A stretch of DNA of 16,301 nt from assembly GCA_030018855.1 (NCBI GenBank), contig JASEHG010000024.1, positions 1 through 16,301 of the forward strand, given 5' to 3'. The notes beneath the pieces are model-generated. The model was not told where the DNA came from, did not search any database, and saw nothing but the letters and a program-made list of their open reading frames with translations. Made by a program: the position numbers and the translations under genes. The stretch comes from Candidatus Brocadiaceae bacterium. GTDB taxonomy: Bacteria; Planctomycetota; Brocadiia; Brocadiales; Bathyanammoxibiaceae. Shown here in pieces: positions 13,085 through 16,301 of this stretch (position 1 is its first letter; each line of letters begins with the position of its first letter).

Positions 13085-14338
13085 ATGTTTCCTATTAACC
13101 TTTCTATAAAGTGGCTGATACCTTTTCTGATATTCTCCTGCGGCCTGGTGGCCGTAAGTCTGCTATGGGTCTTCAGAGAGACCTGGAGGGTGGAGTGGAA
13201 GATGTACCAGAAGCAAGAGTACGCCCAGATGAAGACAGACATGGAGGCCAAGCTAAAGGTACTGGAAGACCCCCAGTGGGGTGACCCCAAAAAGGCCGCC
13301 CTGGCCAGGAACAGCCTGGAGTACCTCAAAAAACCCAGATATCAGGTCAAACAGATAATCCTTAAGGGGGAGGGAAGCTGGAAAAAAGGGACAAGTGGCG
13401 TAAGGGTAGACAGGTGCATGACCTGCCACATAAACGAGGATAAACTCATTAAACAGCACCCCTACACGGCAGAGATATTCGCCTTTGACATTTATGGATG
13501 TACGGTTTGCCATGAGGGTAATGGGCGTGCCATCAAGAAGGCCTCAGCCCATGAGCATATGCTAGAGAAGAAGGCGGACATGTATAACAGGCTTGTCCAT
13601 CCAGAGGACGCCATTAAGTTCTGGAAGACCCTGGCCGGATTGGATATTCGGGACGGATTAGATGCCAGCGACTTCAGGTATTACAACGTCACAGGAGAAC
13701 CCCAGGTTTACGTGGGGAGCACTACCTGCATTAAGTGCCACAAGAAACTCACTGCCTATCACGTAGATTTCTGGGCAGGGAGCAAGTTCAAGACGTTTGA
13801 GAAGGTAAAAAATGCAAAGGATTTTATAGAAGGGGACGATAACTACCGCAAACAGTGTTATAAGTGTCATACCACAGGGTATAACGAGAAGACCGGAGAA
13901 TACAACGAAGAGAACGTAACTTGTGAGGCCTGCCATGGGCCAGGCGAGGTATACTCACAGTTTATGAGTACTGGAAAACTGGCGGAGGCGGCTACCCTAA
14001 CCAGGGACACCTTCAGCTTCAAGGTCTGTGGTAACTGCCACATCCCCAGGAATCATGAGATGCGGTTGCCCAGGCTCCTGGCTACGGAGAAAATAGAACT
14101 ATCCAGCTCATTACGAGAAGATGTAGGGGCGACCCGGCGGGTCGCCCCAGAGGAAGGGGAATTAAATCTAGCAGAAGAAGCGTCTGTCCCGGACATATTT
14201 ACTCTAATTAGTTTCTCCCACGAAGAAAAAGGGGCCCCGAAGGCCACCGGAGAGGGGCTTAGACCCCAGGAGGTGGAGAAAGGGACCCCTATTCCTGAAG
14301 TACATAGGACTCAAGCAGAGATAGGCACTAAAGGTTAG
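13085..14338 (+). CDS. Membrane-anchored hexaheme cytochrome c
   Basis: A 417-aa protein with an N-terminal membrane anchor at about 9-30 and six CxxCH sites: Cys111 (CMTCH), Cys139 (CTVCH), Cys215 (CIKCH), Cys258 (CYKCH), Cys280 (CEACH) and Cys315 (CGNCH). Hemes face the anammoxosome or periplasmic side. Residues 31-105 are charged and helical. In this operon it fits the place of cytochrome c1 or f, taking electrons from the Rieske centre to the octaheme protein downstream; that order is inference. The last 90 residues have no heme motif, are Glu/Ala/Pro-rich and contain an in-frame palindrome (347-355), so the tail may be a late addition. The AAGAG at 13073-13077, created or duplicated by the MITE insertion, is the only ribosome binding site candidate, 7 nt before the ATG. 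Confidence 0.93.
   Translation: MFPINLSIKWLIPFLIFSCGLVAVSLLWVFRETWRVEWKMYQKQEYAQMKTDMEAKLKVLEDPQWGDPKKAALARNSLEYLKKPRYQVKQIILKGEGSWKKGTSGVRVDRCMTCHINEDKLIKQHPYTAEIFAFDIYGCTVCHEGNGRAIKKASAHEHMLEKKADMYNRLVHPEDAIKFWKTLAGLDIRDGLDASDFRYYNVTGEPQVYVGSTTCIKCHKKLTAYHVDFWAGSKFKTFEKVKNAKDFIEGDDNYRKQCYKCHTTGYNEKTGEYNEENVTCEACHGPGEVYSQFMSTGKLAEAATLTRDTFSFKVCGNCHIPRNHEMRLPRLLATEKIELSSSLREDVGATRRVAPEEGELNLAEEASVPDIFTLISFSHEEKGAPKATGEGLRPQEVEKGTPIPEVHRTQAEIGTKG
14126..14148. repeat. Perfect GC palindrome in frame inside the hexaheme gene
   Basis: GGGGCGACCCG-G-CGGGTCGCCCC is an 11-bp perfect inverted repeat with one central base. It is read in frame as part of VGATRRVAP (347-355). The stretch TGTAGGGGCGACCCGG (14122-14137) is identical to the 16 bases at 16286-16301. 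Confidence 0.8.
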
Positions 14339-14486
14339 AGGGTAATTAGAGGAGGGGAGGTGATAAGACAAAACGTGTTATGTGTGCCCGCCGAACTACG
14401 CCGAAGGCAAATTTGCCTGAGGCACGAGCGGATTCTAGTCACCGGTAAGAAATTTCTAGACAGATAACTCTAGAAAGGGGAAAAAT
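14339..14486 (+). other. Intergenic stretch with palindrome before the HAO-like gene
   Basis: This 148-bp gap holds a perfect palindrome AGGCAAATTTGCCT (14405-14418) and a ribosome binding site AAAGGGG (14474-14480). I see no convincing promoter, so the HAO-like gene is probably read through from upstream. Confidence 0.4.
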
Positions 14487-16220
14487 ATGAGACAATGGAG
14501 TTTACCGGTAGTATTAATCGTGGGAGTAATGATGTTGGGGGTTGCGCCCTGTCTGGCCCAGGCGCCAGCAGCCCCGGTGCCAGTAGCGGCAGCGGTTGCC
14601 GCTGACTTGCCACCGCTTAACGTCATGTGGCCCAGCGAGAAGGAGCAGAAGGCCTGGAGGGAATTTGTGGGTCTGGAGAAGGGTGATGGTCCCTATCGTG
14701 ACCTTTATAAACCCATCCCCATGCACATGTACATAGCCCCCACCAGGCACTACATCAGGCCCGACATGTCTGGCTTCGCCGACCTGATGAAAAAGTTCAA
14801 GCCAGACCAGTGCGAGGAGTGCCACCTGGAGGTGACCCCAGGCTGGACGCACCAGTGGGAGGATTCCGTTCATGCCAATCCCAGGAAGACCCCCTATACT
14901 GCCCAGAAGACGGCAGAGATAGAGAAGGTCCTGGGAAGGTCCATCACCAAGGTAGGCTGTGCAGAGTGCCACGGTTCAAGCCATGACAAGTTGCAGATGC
15001 CACATGTGGAGCAGTCCTGTGGCCACTGCCACAAACAGCAGATGGACGAGTTCGTCACAGAGAAGAAGGACGGCAGGCCAAGCCACTTTGCATCCTGGCA
15101 GTCCGAGGTAGTGCCCCCCTGGTATATTGAGGCCTACAGGAGGGGAGATGGCGTATCCATGGTTGGTTGCGACATCTGCCACCCAGAGATGGAGAGGTGC
15201 GACGGCTGTCACATGAGACACCTCTTTGACGCCAAAGAGGCCAGGCAACCAGAGACCTGTGGAAAGTGCCACATGGGCTATGACCACCCGGACTACGAGA
15301 GCTTTACGGAGTCCGCCATGGGTGTAACCTACCATGCCACTAGTCATGAGTGGAATATGAACATACCCATGGAGCAGGTGAAACCCGGTAAGGATTGGAG
15401 GGGTCCAACCTGTGCCTACTGCCATATGTATCAGGGTGGTGGGAAGTTTGGCCATAACGTCACCAACAAGGGCATCTGGCGTATGGGCGTCTACAAGCCC
15501 AAGCAGAGGAACTACGAGTACAAGTCCAGTCTGAAGGACGCCCCGTACGGGATAAACGTCCCGCCTCTGAACAAGGTGATAGACCTTGATTCTCCAGATA
15601 ACAAGGGCAAGAGGCAGAAGTGGATAGAGCTCTGCTCCAAGTGCCATAGCCCAAGGTTTGCAACGATTTACCTCAACCAGACCCTGGATGAGTACATGCT
15701 CCTGGGCTGGCAGAAGACCGATGCAACTATGGCTGTGGTAGACGGTCTTTTCAAGGATAACTGCATAGTCCCAGGCCCAGATAACCGTGACCCATTCTGG
15801 ATTGGTGACAAGATAGCGGGCATACTTGGTCCAGAGGCATTAGGACCTGTTCTGTATCCCTTATTCAATGAGAAGAAGGGCTACTTCCCGCTGTATGGTC
15901 CCATTATGGGGACAGGACATCATTACGTTACAGGTCCTGGCAGGCCCAACAATGTTGAATTACTGCTAGAAGAGCAGTGGTTCGGGGCCTTCCTGAGGGG
16001 TTACAAGGGTACGGCCCATGCCCAGCAGGATTACTCCTGGTGGTATGGTTGGGCGCCTATGATTCAGAACCAGGCCAAGGTTCAGGACTGGGCCGTTCAG
16101 TTGAGGAGGATAAAGGCCCTAGAGGACAAAGCTGGGATAAAGGCAGACGGAACACTGCCCAGCGACAAGATAATCTACGGCAATACTTCTCTTTACACAG
16201 ACGGTCTGCATAGGAAGTAG
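14487..16220 (+). CDS. Octaheme HAO-like cytochrome c
   Basis: A 577-aa secreted protein. Residues 1-25 are a signal peptide with likely cleavage near CLAQA. Eight CxxCH motifs start at Cys109, 158, 178, 228, 238, 258, 309 and 383, the number and close 228/238/258 cluster expected of hydroxylamine oxidoreductase-type octaheme proteins. After the last heme comes an HAO-like C-terminal helical region with GYKGTAH at 505-511 and SWWYGW. In true HAO a tyrosine crosslinks to the fourth heme (P460); whether one of the tyrosines here occupies that place needs an alignment, so oxidative or reductive use is open. No membrane helix is seen at the C-terminus. It ends the operon with the hexaheme protein and Rieske/cytochrome b, suggesting nitrogen-compound redox chemistry coupled to quinol oxidation. 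A terminator follows 10 bp later. Confidence 0.93.
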   Translation: MRQWSLPVVLIVGVMMLGVAPCLAQAPAAPVPVAAAVAADLPPLNVMWPSEKEQKAWREFVGLEKGDGPYRDLYKPIPMHMYIAPTRHYIRPDMSGFADLMKKFKPDQCEECHLEVTPGWTHQWEDSVHANPRKTPYTAQKTAEIEKVLGRSITKVGCAECHGSSHDKLQMPHVEQSCGHCHKQQMDEFVTEKKDGRPSHFASWQSEVVPPWYIEAYRRGDGVSMVGCDICHPEMERCDGCHMRHLFDAKEARQPETCGKCHMGYDHPDYESFTESAMGVTYHATSHEWNMNIPMEQVKPGKDWRGPTCAYCHMYQGGGKFGHNVTNKGIWRMGVYKPKQRNYEYKSSLKDAPYGINVPPLNKVIDLDSPDNKGKRQKWIELCSKCHSPRFATIYLNQTLDEYMLLGWQKTDATMAVVDGLFKDNCIVPGPDNRDPFWIGDKIAGILGPEALGPVLYPLFNEKKGYFPLYGPIMGTGHHYVTGPGRPNNVELLLEEQWFGAFLRGYKGTAHAQQDYSWWYGWAPMIQNQAKVQDWAVQLRRIKALEDKAGIKADGTLPSDKIIYGNTSLYTDGLHRK

Positions 16221-16230
16221 TAGTCTTTCT

Positions 16231-16268
16231 TGGGTCGTCCGCCTCCGGCGGACGACCCACCTCTTTTT
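16231..16268 (+). terminator. Intrinsic terminator of the respiratory operon
   Basis: TGGGTCGTCCGCC (16231-16243) and GGCGGACGACCCA (16247-16259) form a perfect 13-bp stem with a TCC loop, followed by CCTC and a T run (16264-16268 and nearby). It lies 10 bp after the HAO-like stop. The T run starts a few bases off the stem, so efficiency is uncertain. Confidence 0.7.
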
Positions 16269-16285
16269 CTGTTTAGGTGGTTTTC

Positions 16286-16301
16286 TGTAGGGGCGACCCG
16301 G
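16286..16301. repeat. Start of a TGTAGGGGCGACCCGG palindrome cut by the window end
   Basis: The last 16 bases equal 14122-14137 inside the hexaheme gene. The second arm would lie beyond the window. Confidence 0.6.

Noticed and set aside
14976..15647. Open frame of 223 codons on the minus strand
   Set aside because: It is antisense to the octaheme gene, whose eight CxxCH motifs fix the true frame.

Overview
The window looks like chromosomal DNA of an anammox planctomycete (Brocadiales). Two blocks support this. The first is a lipid operon of the kind proposed for ladderane synthesis: acyl carrier protein, FabZ, two FabF-like proteins, a CrtI-like flavoprotein and a B12-binding radical SAM enzyme. 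The second is a respiratory operon that joins a Rieske/split cytochrome b complex to an NAD(P)H-type flavoprotein, a membrane-anchored hexaheme cytochrome c and an octaheme HAO-like protein. As I recall, one of the three Rieske/cytochrome b loci of Kuenenia (around kuste4569-4574) has this second gene content. The genus cannot be fixed by eye. The DNA seems richer in G+C than I associate with Kuenenia, and AGG dominates arginine codons, but I computed neither.

Layout: 1-801 (minus) is the 5' part of a membrane-anchored Cache-domain sensor that runs off the left edge. 802-1255 is a divergent intergenic region with a strong promoter on each side of a nested inverted repeat. 1256-1708 is an unknown membrane-anchored small protein and 1810-2070 an FmdB-type zinc-ribbon protein. 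A near-consensus promoter at 2139-2168 then starts the lipid operon at 2264-8544. 8545-8971 has no gene; it holds a branched inverted repeat, two possible promoters, two leader hairpins and a small hairpin over the ribosome binding site. 8972-16220 is the respiratory operon, closed by a strong intrinsic terminator at 16231-16268.

How the genes may work together: FabF (C163-H296-H333) has an intact active site. The next gene is a FabF paralogue that has lost all three catalytic residues (E162, N301, D336). The pair resembles the ketosynthase/chain-length-factor pairs of type II polyketide synthases. With its own carrier protein and dehydratase it could build an unusual, possibly polyene, acyl chain for the CrtI-like and radical SAM enzymes to modify. 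The respiratory operon should carry quinol-linked electron transfer through hemes b and the Rieske centre to multiheme c proteins, with a flavin/iron-sulfur module that could exchange electrons with NAD(P)H or ferredoxin.

The window is unusually rich in short inverted-repeat elements of several families at gene junctions. One is MITE-like, with 15-bp terminal repeats and a perfect 5-bp target duplication. It landed in the Shine-Dalgarno region between the cytochrome b C-terminal gene and the hexaheme gene. Two other repeats lie in frame inside coding sequences, and one supplies the stop codon of the CrtI-like gene.
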